64,000 nt of DNA, taken from Bacillus andreraoultii. Lineage in GTDB: Bacteria; Bacillota; Bacilli; Bacillales; Caldibacillaceae. The notes beneath the pieces were generated by a model, which saw nothing but the letters and a program-made list of their open reading frames with translations, had not been told where the DNA came from and searched no databases. Each line of letters opens with the position of its first letter. The first letter of the stretch is position 1. Below are positions 15,723-22,800 of the stretch, one piece after another. A program made the position numbers and the translations under genes. The DNA lies in contig NZ_LN868937.1 in NCBI RefSeq assembly GCF_001244735.1, positions 79,501-143,500 of the forward strand, given 5' to 3'.

Positions 15723-17585
15723 ATGCAAAGTTATATATTAAGAATTAAAAATCAGATTACCCTGATTAGTGGGATATTAATTGTCATTGGATTAATTAGT
15801 CATTTTGCTTTACAAAATGTCGCTCTTTTCAATGGGTCGTTTATTATCGCTTCCATCTTGGGAGTAGCACCCATTGCGATTCAGGCGTATCAAGCCTTAA
15901 AAGTAAAAGTGGTCAGTATTGATGTATTAGTCACTATTGCGGTAATTGGAGCTTTCTTGATTCAAAACTATGAAGAATCAGCGATTGTGACGTTCTTGTT
16001 CCTATTCGGTTCATACTTGGAACAACGCACATTGAACAAAACAAGATCTGCCATCAAGGCATTAACAGAAATGGCACCAGAAAGTGCTTGGAAACAAATG
16101 GAGAATGGTGAATTTGAAGAAGTAGAAGTTGATGATGTGGATGAAGGCGACATCTTGCTTGTTAAAACAGGCGCAAAAGTACCTGTGGATGGAACGGTAA
16201 TAAGAGGAGAAGGCCACATCAATGAAGCAAGTATCACAGGTGAATCTGTACCCGTTAACAAAGTCATCGATACTGAGGTATTCGCAGGAACCATCTTGGA
16301 AAATGGTACACTCCAAATTCGAGCAGATCGAGTGGGCGAAGATACAACCTTTGGTAAAATCATTGAATTGGTAGAAGAAGCTCAAGATTCCAAATCTGAA
16401 GCGGAACGGTTCATTGACCGATTCTCTAAATACTACACACCAGCTGTTTTAATCCTCTCTGTAATCGTTTGGCTTTTCTCACGAGATATCGAGCTGGCCA
16501 TCACCATATTAGTCTTAGGTTGCCCAGGTGCATTGGTAATCGGTGTACCCGTTTCAAACGTCGCAGGTATTGGCAACGGTGCACGTAATGGTGTTCTTCT
16601 TAAAGGTAGCGAGGTCATCAATGACTTCAGTAGAGTAGATACAATCGTCTTTGATAAAACAGGAACATTGACAGTCGGAAACCCTGAAGTGGCAGAAAAA
16701 GAATTTTACGGAAATAACAGTGAGGAAGTGCTTGGTTACTTAGCAAGTGTGGAACGTGAATCTGATCACCCTCTTGCAAAGGCAGTCCTAAATAACATTG
16801 GTGAGACTACTTTTTCTCCAGTAGAAGAGACAGAAGTTGTCAAAGGTGGCGGAATTGTCGCCAAAGTAAACGGCCATCGCGTAGCTGTTGGGAATGTTGC
16901 TTTGATGGAAAAGGAAAACGTCGTGCTAAGCCAAAAAGCCAAAGATGATGTGCAACAATTTGAAAAAAATGGAAACTCCCTTGTCTTGACAGCGGTCGAC
17001 GGTGAATTAAAAGTACTTATGGGCATTCGTGACCAAGTTCGCCCGGGAGTGAAAAAGGATCTTCAAAAATTAAAGGCTTTAGGCGTGAAAAATCTTGTGG
17101 TCCTTTCCGGAGACAATCAAGGAACAGTAGATTTAGTGGCTAGTGAACTTGGATTGACTGAAGCACATGGTCATATGTTGCCAGAAGGTAAATCTGCCTA
17201 TATTGAAAAAGTACAAAAAGAAGGGCAAATCGTCGCCTTTGTTGGTGATGGGGTCAACGATAGTCCTTCATTAGCTTTAGCAAATATCGGAATCGCAATG
17301 GGTAGTGGAACAGATGTAGCCATTGAAACATCCGATGTGGTCTTGATGAACTCTGACTTCAGTCGTCTGCCACACGCATTAGGTTTAACAAAAGCAACGG
17401 CAAGAAACATGAAGCAAAATATTATCATCGCGGTAGCTGTCGTATTAGTATTACTTGCCAGCGTGTTCTTCAGTGAATGGATGAACATGTCCATTGGGAT
17501 GTTAGTTCACGAGGCTAGTATTTTGGTTGTAATCTTTAATGGTATGAGATTAATGAGATACCGTTTAAGAGGTAAAAACGCTTAA
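15723..17585 (+). CDS. P1B-type heavy-metal ATPase with CPG transport motif
   Basis: A 620-residue metal-efflux pump of the inner membrane. It has about eight helices, the actuator motif TGES (172-175), the phosphorylated Asp311 in DKTGT, the SDHPLAKA motif (His349) and GDGVND. There is no N-terminal metal-binding domain. The transport-site motif in helix 6 reads LGCPGALV (267-269), where the known classes have CPC, CPH, SPC or TPC. The last helix carries LVHEASILVV, close to the HEG-type signature of P1B-4 pumps (Co/Fe/Zn). The substrate is therefore open; Fe(II) or Co(II) is a reasonable guess. GGAGGG precedes the ATG at 15723. Separate HMA proteins follow and may act as its metal donors. 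Confidence 0.93.
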   Translation: MQSYILRIKNQITLISGILIVIGLISHFALQNVALFNGSFIIASILGVAPIAIQAYQALKVKVVSIDVLVTIAVIGAFLIQNYEESAIVTFLFLFGSYLEQRTLNKTRSAIKALTEMAPESAWKQMENGEFEEVEVDDVDEGDILLVKTGAKVPVDGTVIRGEGHINEASITGESVPVNKVIDTEVFAGTILENGTLQIRADRVGEDTTFGKIIELVEEAQDSKSEAERFIDRFSKYYTPAVLILSVIVWLFSRDIELAITILVLGCPGALVIGVPVSNVAGIGNGARNGVLLKGSEVINDFSRVDTIVFDKTGTLTVGNPEVAEKEFYGNNSEEVLGYLASVERESDHPLAKAVLNNIGETTFSPVEETEVVKGGGIVAKVNGHRVAVGNVALMEKENVVLSQKAKDDVQQFEKNGNSLVLTAVDGELKVLMGIRDQVRPGVKKDLQKLKALGVKNLVVLSGDNQGTVDLVASELGLTEAHGHMLPEGKSAYIEKVQKEGQIVAFVGDGVNDSPSLALANIGIAMGSGTDVAIETSDVVLMNSDFSRLPHALGLTKATARNMKQNIIIAVAVVLVLLASVFFSEWMNMSIGMLVHEASILVVIFNGMRLMRYRLRGKNA

Positions 17586-17619
17586 AAAGTACGACAAATC
17601 CAAAGATAAATAGTGAAAC

Positions 17620-17633
17620 TTGATTACAATCAA
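17620..17633. promoter_or_regulatory. perfect FNR-type palindrome upstream of right HMA-Ric cassette
   Basis: TTGATTACAATCAA lies 99 bases before the ATG at 17733. Confidence 0.75.
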
Positions 17634-17732
17634 TTTTTATAATTCCAACCAGGATTATAATAGAACTATTAAGAGGAAGGGGTGGAACAAACAAATCCAC
17701 CCCAATATAAAAAAACTAGGAGGAATATAATC

Positions 17733-17966
17733 ATGGAAAAAGCAACCATTCAATTAGAGACCTTATCTTGTCCATCATGTATGCAAAAGATCGAGAATGC
17801 AGTAAAAGGTTTAAATGGGATTGAACAAGATAGTGTAAAAGTATTATTCAATGCAAGTAAAGTAAAGGTAGATTTTAATTCAGAAGCAATAGCAATTAAC
17901 GATATTGAAAAGGCCATTAAAGATTTAGGATATCCTGTCATCAAAACAAAAGTAAAACCTGCCTAA
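17733..17966 (+). CDS. HMA-domain small metal-binding protein, right cassette first copy
   Basis: A 77-residue HMA-domain protein with S-C-P-S-C (Cys13 and Cys16), close to the copies at 99 and 18379 but with its own changes (EQDSVKVL, VIKTKVKPA). The ATG at 17733 follows ACTAGGAGGAAT; the longer frame upstream has no ribosome site. It stands first in the unit HMA - Ric-like - HMA behind a perfect FNR-type box and directly after the P1B ATPase. It is likely to bind a transition metal in the cytoplasm and to exchange it with the ATPase or with the Ric-like protein; both are inference. Confidence 0.88.
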   Translation: MEKATIQLETLSCPSCMQKIENAVKGLNGIEQDSVKVLFNASKVKVDFNSEAIAINDIEKAIKDLGYPVIKTKVKPA

Positions 17967-18006
17967 GAAAATAATAAACTATTAATCAAGAAAGAGGGAA
18001 TCAATT

Positions 18007-18312
18007 ATGTCAGAACAAACAAAAACATTTAACGAAGTGGTAGAAAATAATTTTGAAAAACTAGATCTATTCACCAAAGCAATCACACGTGCTCACGGTA
18101 AAAATCATCCAGAAGCATTTGAAGTACGTGAACTGTTCGAAACAATGAATACAAAAGTACAAGAAGCTGGCACAAACAAACCGAACTTGGATGCAGAATT
18201 TACCCAGTTGCGTAAAATCACAGACAACTACACCATTCCTGGCGATGTATGTGAAACATATGCAGGCACCTTCGAAATGTTATCAGAAGTAGATAATGCA
18301 TATCAGGCTTAA
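18007..18312 (+). CDS. small Ric-like (di-iron repair type) protein, right cassette
   Basis: A 101-residue paralogue of the protein at 380-679, with the same H-G-K-N-H-P-E-A-F-E-V-R-E segment and Cys in GDVCETYAG. It resembles half of the hemerythrin-like domain of Ric/ScdA proteins. Two such halves could pair to build a di-iron site, which would explain the short length, but that is a hypothesis. AAAGAGGG precedes the ATG. It is sandwiched between two HMA genes, 40 and 66 bases away, all in one transcript that ends at 18658. Confidence 0.55.
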   Translation: MSEQTKTFNEVVENNFEKLDLFTKAITRAHGKNHPEAFEVRELFETMNTKVQEAGTNKPNLDAEFTQLRKITDNYTIPGDVCETYAGTFEMLSEVDNAYQA

Positions 18313-18378
18313 AATAACTCAAAACCAAAAGAATGAACTTGGTTTACGGTCGTTAAAATAAGAAAGGGGAAATGATTT

Positions 18379-18612
18379 ATGCAAAAAGCAACCATTCAAT
18401 TAGAAACCTTATCTTGCCCATCTTGTATGCAAAAGATTGAAAATGCGGTGAAAGCAATAAACGGTGTTTATCAAGGTAGCTTGAAAGTATTATTCAATGC
18501 AAGTAAAGTAAAAGTAGACTTTGATTCAGAAGCAGTCGCTATTAACGATATCGAAAAGGCAATTGAAGACTTAGGATATCCTGTTGTCAAATCAAAGGTA
18601 AAACCTGCTTAA
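18379..18612 (+). CDS. HMA-domain small metal-binding protein, right cassette second copy
   Basis: A 77-residue HMA-domain protein with Cys13 and Cys16 in S-C-P-S-C. It is nearer to the left-cassette copy at 99 (both start MQKA, both end VVKSKVK) than to its neighbour at 17733, so the three copies did not arise by simple local doubling. AAAGGGG precedes the ATG. It is the last gene of the unit before the terminator at 18631. Confidence 0.88.
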   Translation: MQKATIQLETLSCPSCMQKIENAVKAINGVYQGSLKVLFNASKVKVDFDSEAVAINDIEKAIEDLGYPVVKSKVKPA

Positions 18613-18630
18613 TCGAGTAAATAGAATGGA

Positions 18631-18658
18631 AGCCTAAGATGCCCTCTTAGGCTTTTTA
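18631..18658 (+). terminator. terminator after the right HMA-Ric cassette
   Basis: A 9-bp stem AGCCTAAGA / TCTTAGGCT has a 5-base loop and a T tract. It ends only a few bases before the ribosome site of the next gene, so the Crp/Fnr gene behind it may depend on readthrough. Confidence 0.85.
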
Positions 18659-18676
18659 TAAAAAGGAGAGGTTATT

Positions 18677-19384
18677 TTGGAACAAAACCAATGTTGTCAT
18701 CACCAACATGGACATACAGAATGTATTCGTATCGTTCCCATTTTCAACCATCTGGAAGACTCACAAATGGATTTGATTGCGGAATCTGCCAAGACACTTC
18801 ATCTACAAAAAGGGGAAATGTTATTCCGTGCAGGTGAGGAAGATGACACCTTATATATTATCAATTCAGGTAAGGCTCGGATTTACCGCTTATCGGATTC
18901 CGGAAAAGAACAACTTGTTCGCATTTTAAATCCTGGTGATTTTACAGGTGAAGTGGCCATTTTCCAACCTGGAAGTGTTCATGAAAATTATGCGGAAGCA
19001 CTACAAAATACATCCATTTGTTTAATTAAACGAGAGGATTTACAGAAGTATTTGGTGGAATATCCGCAGATCTCATTAAAAATACTCTCAGAAGTAACGA
19101 TACGTTTGAAGGATTCTGAAAAACAAACCACACAAGTAGCGATTGAAAATGTAGAATCCCGCATTATATCCTTTTTAGCTGAAAATGTTGAAAAGGGAAG
19201 TGGCAATAGTCCAACGGTTGCCTTACCAATGTCCAAAAAGGATTTAGCCTCGTATCTTGGTACCACACCAGAAACAATCAGCCGTAAATTTACTACTCTA
19301 GAAGAACTTGGATTGATTAAACAGTTACCGAAAAAGAAAATTAAAATAATGGATTTAGATCAATTGTTACTTCATACTGAATAA
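18677..19384 (+). CDS. Crp/Fnr-family regulator, Cys/His-rich N-terminus (paralogue 2)
   Basis: A 235-residue regulator closely related to that at 14288. The N-terminus reads C-C-H-H-Q-H-G-H-T-E-C-I-R, a plausible metal or cluster site with three Cys and four His, followed by the beta-roll sensor domain and a winged HTH. The recognition helix G-T-T-P-E-T-I-S-R-K-F again has E-x-x-S-R, so it should bind the TTGAT palindromes of this region. The start is TTG at 18677, 7 bases after AGGAGAGG. It lies just behind the HMA-Ric cassette terminator, so its level may follow readthrough from the FNR box at 17620, giving a feedback loop. Confidence 0.92.
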   Translation: MEQNQCCHHQHGHTECIRIVPIFNHLEDSQMDLIAESAKTLHLQKGEMLFRAGEEDDTLYIINSGKARIYRLSDSGKEQLVRILNPGDFTGEVAIFQPGSVHENYAEALQNTSICLIKREDLQKYLVEYPQISLKILSEVTIRLKDSEKQTTQVAIENVESRIISFLAENVEKGSGNSPTVALPMSKKDLASYLGTTPETISRKFTTLEELGLIKQLPKKKIKIMDLDQLLLHTE

Positions 19385-19458
19385 ATATAAGCAGAGCAGC
19401 GTGCCATCATACTAACCGGGTTCGGTTTAATAGTACAAAACATAAAATAACAAACCTT

Positions 19459-19499
19459 TTAGCAATCCAATTAGCATATAAAATGGATTGCTAATTTTT
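19459..19499 (+). terminator. terminator after the second Crp/Fnr gene
   Basis: An 11-bp stem TTAGCAATCCA / TGGATTGCTAA is followed by TTTTTG. The remaining part of 19385-19745 has no gene I can support. Confidence 0.8.
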
Positions 19500-19709
19500 G
19501 TTGGTTTAACAATGTTTATCTACAAAAAGAAAGAGAAATGGCTACTTATTTGGCACTTATTTTACCAAGATGACATAAATTTGTGTCAACTGCATAATTC
19601 ATTAGCAAAACACCCCCTAATAACTAAGCTAATTCCTCTGATAAATAACTAAGGAATTGGCAACTTATGTTAAAATTATAATTTGGATTGTGAATTAGTG
19701 TACTTAAAG

Positions 19710-20266
19710 TAACGGGTGCTTTACTTGAAATAGAAAGGATGTTTTATTATTAGAATACATATCATTGGCGGTTCAGGAAGTGGGAAGTCATATATAGCCA
19801 AGCAAATAAGCAACAAGTTTAATATTCCTCATTTCGATTTGGATGATATTTTTTGGGATAACCAGGCTGAAGAGTATGGGATAAAAACTCCAGAATTAGA
19901 AAGAGATAACAAACTGAAAAAGTTAGTGGAGCAGCCCTCTTGGATAATTGAAGGCGTATATTTTAAATGGGTCAAACCAAGTTTTAAAAAGGCTGAAAAG
20001 ATATTTATTTTAAATATTCCATTGTCACTGCAAGAAGAAAGGATTTGGAGTAGGTACGAAAAAAGAAAATTAGGAGAAGTAACTTCTGCTAAGAAAGAAA
20101 CATTACAAAGTGTTATAGATTTAATAGATTGGAACAGAAGATATAATCAGGAACACATTCCAAATTTTATTAAAGATAATGAATTTAAGAGAAAAATTAT
20201 CCAACTTGAAAATAATGAAGATATCTTCAAATACCTAGTTTAGTTATTAAGTTAACGGGTGCTTTA
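19710..20266. repeat. 14-bp direct repeat flanking the P-loop gene
   Basis: TAACGGGTGCTTTA occurs at 19710-19723 (before the P-loop gene) and again at 20253-20266 (after it), each followed by a similar purine-rich stretch. The two copies bracket the gene like a cassette. I have a loose memory of similar words scattered in other Bacillus genomes but cannot verify it. Confidence 0.5.
19746..20243 (+). CDS. P-loop kinase-like protein (topology modulation/adenylate-kinase-like) with apparent ATT start
   Basis: The frame encodes I-R-I-H-I-I-G-G-S-G-S-G-K-S (Walker A) directly, followed by DLDDIFWDN, a substrate-pocket motif of the FlaR/topology-modulation and shikimate/adenylate kinase-like group, and WIIEGVYFKW. 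About 165 residues, normal for the group. The frame is closed by a stop (TAG, 19734-19736) just upstream, so initiation must use ATT at 19746 or 19749; AGAAAGGA lies at a good distance. Either this is a rare ATT start as in infC, or the ATG has mutated and expression is reduced. The first ATG downstream (19839) would remove the P-loop. Confidence 0.7.
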   Translation: MIRIHIIGGSGSGKSYIAKQISNKFNIPHFDLDDIFWDNQAEEYGIKTPELERDNKLKKLVEQPSWIIEGVYFKWVKPSFKKAEKIFILNIPLSLQEERIWSRYEKRKLGEVTSAKKETLQSVIDLIDWNRRYNQEHIPNFIKDNEFKRKIIQLENNEDIFKYLV

Positions 20267-20338
20267 GTAGAAGAAGACATTGTAAAAACGCTCAGAGATT
20301 TAGTAAATCGGTGGTTACCCCCAAAAGTTAGAGTTTTA

Positions 20339-21154
20339 TTATGCAGCTGATTGGCTGGATTGAGTTCGGTATTCGACTGGACTCAATCCGGCTAATTTTT
20401 CTTTTGAACGTTCATTGTTATACCAGTAGATATATTCTTCTATTCTTCTTTTTAATTCTTCATAGCTTACTAGTTTTTCCCCATAATACATTTCTTGCTT
20501 TAAAATGCCAAAGAAATTCTCCATCGAAGCGTTGTCTGCGCACGTTGCTTTACGCGACATACTTTGGAATATTTTATTTGCTTTTAATGTCTTCACCCAT
20601 TGGTTGTGTTGGTAATGCCAGCCTTGATCGGAATGAATAGTAGTGCGATAGGTTGCATGATTTTCTATTATTCCTATTGTTTCTTTTAAAGGTTCCATGA
20701 CAAGATCTAATGTTGGACGTTTCCTAATTCCAAACGCTATAATTTCTCCGTTATAAAGATCAAGAATTGGATTTAGATATAACTTCTCCTCCCCAAGACA
20801 TTTGAATTCTGTAATGTCGGTTACTAATTTCTGAAGAGGAATAGGTGTGCTAAAACGGCGGGAAACTCGGTTTTTTGCAACCTTCCCAACCTTTCCTTTA
20901 TAGGAATTGTATTTACGGGATTTCCGCATAAATTTTACACATTTCAATCCTAGTTCTCGCATAAGTCGATACACTTTCTTATGATTAACACGATGTCCTA
21001 ATTTATTTAATTCCTTCGTGATGCGTTTATAACCATAGCGTTCATGAAATTTCTTAAATAGGTCAGTAATAAGTTCCTTAAGTTCCCTGTCCGGGTCTTC
21101 TTTTTCAAGGTTTTTGATATGATAGTGATAGGTTGCTTCAGGAATACCCACCAC
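20339..21154 (-). CDS. IS150-group transposase OrfB (DDE catalytic part)
   Basis: A 271-residue frame carrying the IS3-family integrase core: Asp in VTDITEF, Asp in IHSDQGWHY, Glu in ADNASMENFFGILKQE, and the C-terminal WYNNERSKEKLAGLSPVEY. It starts in frame -1 relative to OrfA; the active product is expected to be an OrfAB fusion made by frameshifting at the slippery run AAAAAAG (minus strand, 21265-21259), followed by a small stem AAAAGCT/AGCTTTT. Both frames look intact, so the element may be active. Confidence 0.93.
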   Translation of the reverse strand: MVGIPEATYHYHIKNLEKEDPDRELKELITDLFKKFHERYGYKRITKELNKLGHRVNHKKVYRLMRELGLKCVKFMRKSRKYNSYKGKVGKVAKNRVSRRFSTPIPLQKLVTDITEFKCLGEEKLYLNPILDLYNGEIIAFGIRKRPTLDLVMEPLKETIGIIENHATYRTTIHSDQGWHYQHNQWVKTLKANKIFQSMSRKATCADNASMENFFGILKQEMYYGEKLVSYEELKRRIEEYIYWYNNERSKEKLAGLSPVEYRTQSSQSAA

Positions 21155-21168
21155 AAGGAAAATATCCT

Positions 21169-21732
21169 TTAATCGGAATCCTTCTTCTTTGAGTTCGAAT
21201 GCCAGTTTTGCTTGGGCTTTTCGAGGAAGACATTCGGATTTCCCCGAAAAGCTCTCAGCTTTTTTAGGTATGCATTTTCTAACCTTAGTAGTTCGTTCTC
21301 ACGTTCCAATTCTTCTTCACGTGTTAATTGTTTTTCTTCCTTTTTCTTTTGTTTATTGTGTTTCTTAGACATAGAAGACCGCCCCTTTGGTTTTGGAATT
21401 AGGCCTTCTACTCCTTGTTCATGAAATTCTTTCATCCAGCGAATAATCAAGGAAGGGTTGTTCAAATTAAAATGAACAGCAGTTTCTAAATAAGAAGCAC
21501 CTGTGTTTAACATAAATTGTATCGTATCCATCTTAAATTGAACAGAATATTCCTTTTTCGTTTTCCTATGTTTTAACCCATCCATCCCTTGAGCCTTATA
21601 TACATTCACCCATTCACGTATAGAGGTCTGGCTTCCCATATTATATTTTTTTGCCAATGATCCATACCCAATGTTTCCCTCTAAATACTCGGTGACAAGT
21701 CTTATTTTGAATTCTTCACTATATTTTGCCAT
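21169..21732 (-). CDS. IS150-group transposase OrfA (helix-turn-helix part)
   Basis: A 187-residue protein starting MAKYSEEFKIRLVTEYL with two HTH units (KKYNMGSQTSIREWV and AVHFNLNNPSLIIRWM) and a leucine-rich coiled coil near the end (REEELERENELLRLENAYL). It binds the element ends. The ATG at 21732 follows GGGGGTG, which is buried in a 15-bp stem formed by a subterminal inverted copy of the end sequence (21737-21776). Confidence 0.9.
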   Translation of the reverse strand: MAKYSEEFKIRLVTEYLEGNIGYGSLAKKYNMGSQTSIREWVNVYKAQGMDGLKHRKTKKEYSVQFKMDTIQFMLNTGASYLETAVHFNLNNPSLIIRWMKEFHEQGVEGLIPKPKGRSSMSKKHNKQKKKEEKQLTREEELERENELLRLENAYLKKLRAFRGNPNVFLEKPKQNWHSNSKKKDSD

Positions 21733-22042
21733 AAAAACACCCCCGAAAGTTAGATTTATTACTCTAACTTTCGGGGGTCGGTACCATCTCTGAGCGTTTT
21801 TCTTTACCAAATGTAATGTTATTTAGCTTGTTGTGGTCATTTCGATAATTGTGTTGCTATTTTGCCATCAAATTACGTTTTTGTAATCCAAAACCGAACT
21901 ACTTAATAAATAGCGAGAAGATAGCATATTTTGGGATTATTGAACAGTCCATTAAAAATAGGGCTAGATGGGAGAGGTAAAATGTGGAAATTGTCTATTA
22001 AGTTGAACAAGATATCCAGATTCATACCAACAATGAATGAAA

Positions 22043-22100
22043 AAAAGAAAATGGTGGATACCTCCAATAAAGTGACATGGAGGACCTGCCATTTTCTTTT
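22043..22100. other. long nested hairpin, possible terminator or small RNA
   Basis: Outer arms AAAAGAAAATGG (22043-22054) and CCATTTTCTTTT (22089-22100) pair perfectly, and inside them CCTCCA/TGGAGG forms a second stem. It lies in a gene-poor stretch after the IS150 element. It could end transcription both ways or belong to a structured RNA. The overlapping short frames are not convincing genes. Confidence 0.5.
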
Positions 22101-22196
22101 CAAAATTAAGGGGTCTGGAATATACTATGATGTGTTAAACTAAATATAAATCGAGAGTAGGGATAACCCTAAGTCGCCAAACTTGTTCTGTTATCC

Positions 22197-22271
22197 TTAT
22201 TTCTCGTTCTTAGCATCTTTTAGGACAATCGCCAATACAACTAATCCCCAGATGCTTAGAGCAACCTCCAT
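22197..22271 (-). CDS. possible 24-residue hydrophobic peptide (type I toxin-like)
   Basis: Reading the minus strand, AGGAGGTGGAAGG precedes an ATG that opens a 24-codon frame: MEVALSIWGLVVLAIVLKDA followed by KNEK and a stop. The peptide is a single short membrane helix with a charged Lys-rich tail, the form of type I toxin and holin-like peptides in Bacillus. A promoter-like pair lies upstream (TATAAT at 22309-22304, TTCACT at 22333-22328, spacing 18). A long hairpin follows (GGATAAC pairs with GTTATCC, about 22158-22196). I see no clear antisense RNA. Confidence 0.55.
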   Translation of the reverse strand: MEVALSIWGLVVLAIVLKDAKNEK

Positions 22272-22648
22272 CCTTCCACCTCCTGTTTTTGTCGCTTGTC
22301 TTAATTATACAACAATAAAGTTATTCAAGTGAACGATCCTATGAGTAGAATAATAGGTTTATAGCCTTTTCTTTCCTTACTTAAAATACTTTTGCTTTTA
22401 TGTTATAATGCAAAATTAATTTTAAAGATTGATTTGATTGTGATGTACAGACACTGAAGACCACCACTACCAGAAAATGATTCTATTATGAAGTAGAGAT
22501 TAATTTAATACTAGGCATAACCCCCATCGACCAAATACCCCACCCTTTTACAATAAGCGAAATATAACTAATATAGTCAATTACAGAATAACATTGATTC
22601 GATTCCAAAATTAAAGCGATTATATATTAAGGCAATGAATGTACACTT

Positions 22649-22678
22649 GATCCTGTTTTAAAATACAGGGTCTTTTTT
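22649..22678 (+). terminator. Rho-independent terminator
   Basis: A 7-bp stem GATCCTG / CAGGGTC has a 10-base A/T loop, then seven T. No plus-strand gene is visible in the 300 bases before it, so it may end an unannotated small RNA. Confidence 0.7.
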
Positions 22679-22696
22679 ATGTGGTTTTATAAAAAT

Positions 22697-22726
22697 ATTA
22701 AACATTAGCTGCAATAAATGTTTAAT
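22697..22726. promoter_or_regulatory. 10-bp perfect inverted repeat, likely operator of the DUF2089-ABC operon
   Basis: ATTAAACATT and AATGTTTAAT flank a 10-base spacer. Just downstream is a promoter-like pair (TTTACA at 22743, TAAACT at 22765, spacing 16) and then the gene at 22801. The position just upstream of the -35 suits an activator or repressor, perhaps the DUF2089 protein itself. Confidence 0.55.
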
Positions 22727-22800
22727 AATATCAAATAATACCTTTACATTATTAAAAAATATGTTAAACTAAATTTAAATATAAAGGAGTGAGGGAATAT

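Larger units (their letters stand above)
20312..21786 (-). mobile_element. IS3-family element, IS150 group
   Basis: Two overlapping transposase frames lie between imperfect inverted repeats (left 20312-20333, right 21762-21786, sharing CCCCC-A/G-AAAGTTAGAG). The length of about 1475 bp fits IS150-group elements. Outside the repeats the sequence AAAAACGCTCAGAGAT (20284-20299) recurs inverted at 21786-21801. It is either an outer part of the ends or the two arms of a terminator into whose loop the element jumped. I cannot define a target duplication. Confidence 0.85.

Noticed and set aside
18340-18356. FNR-type box before the second right-cassette HMA gene
   Set aside because: CTTGGTTTACGGTCGTTAA-like sequence keeps too few positions of TTGAT-N4-ATCAA; the gene is probably transcribed from the box at 17620.
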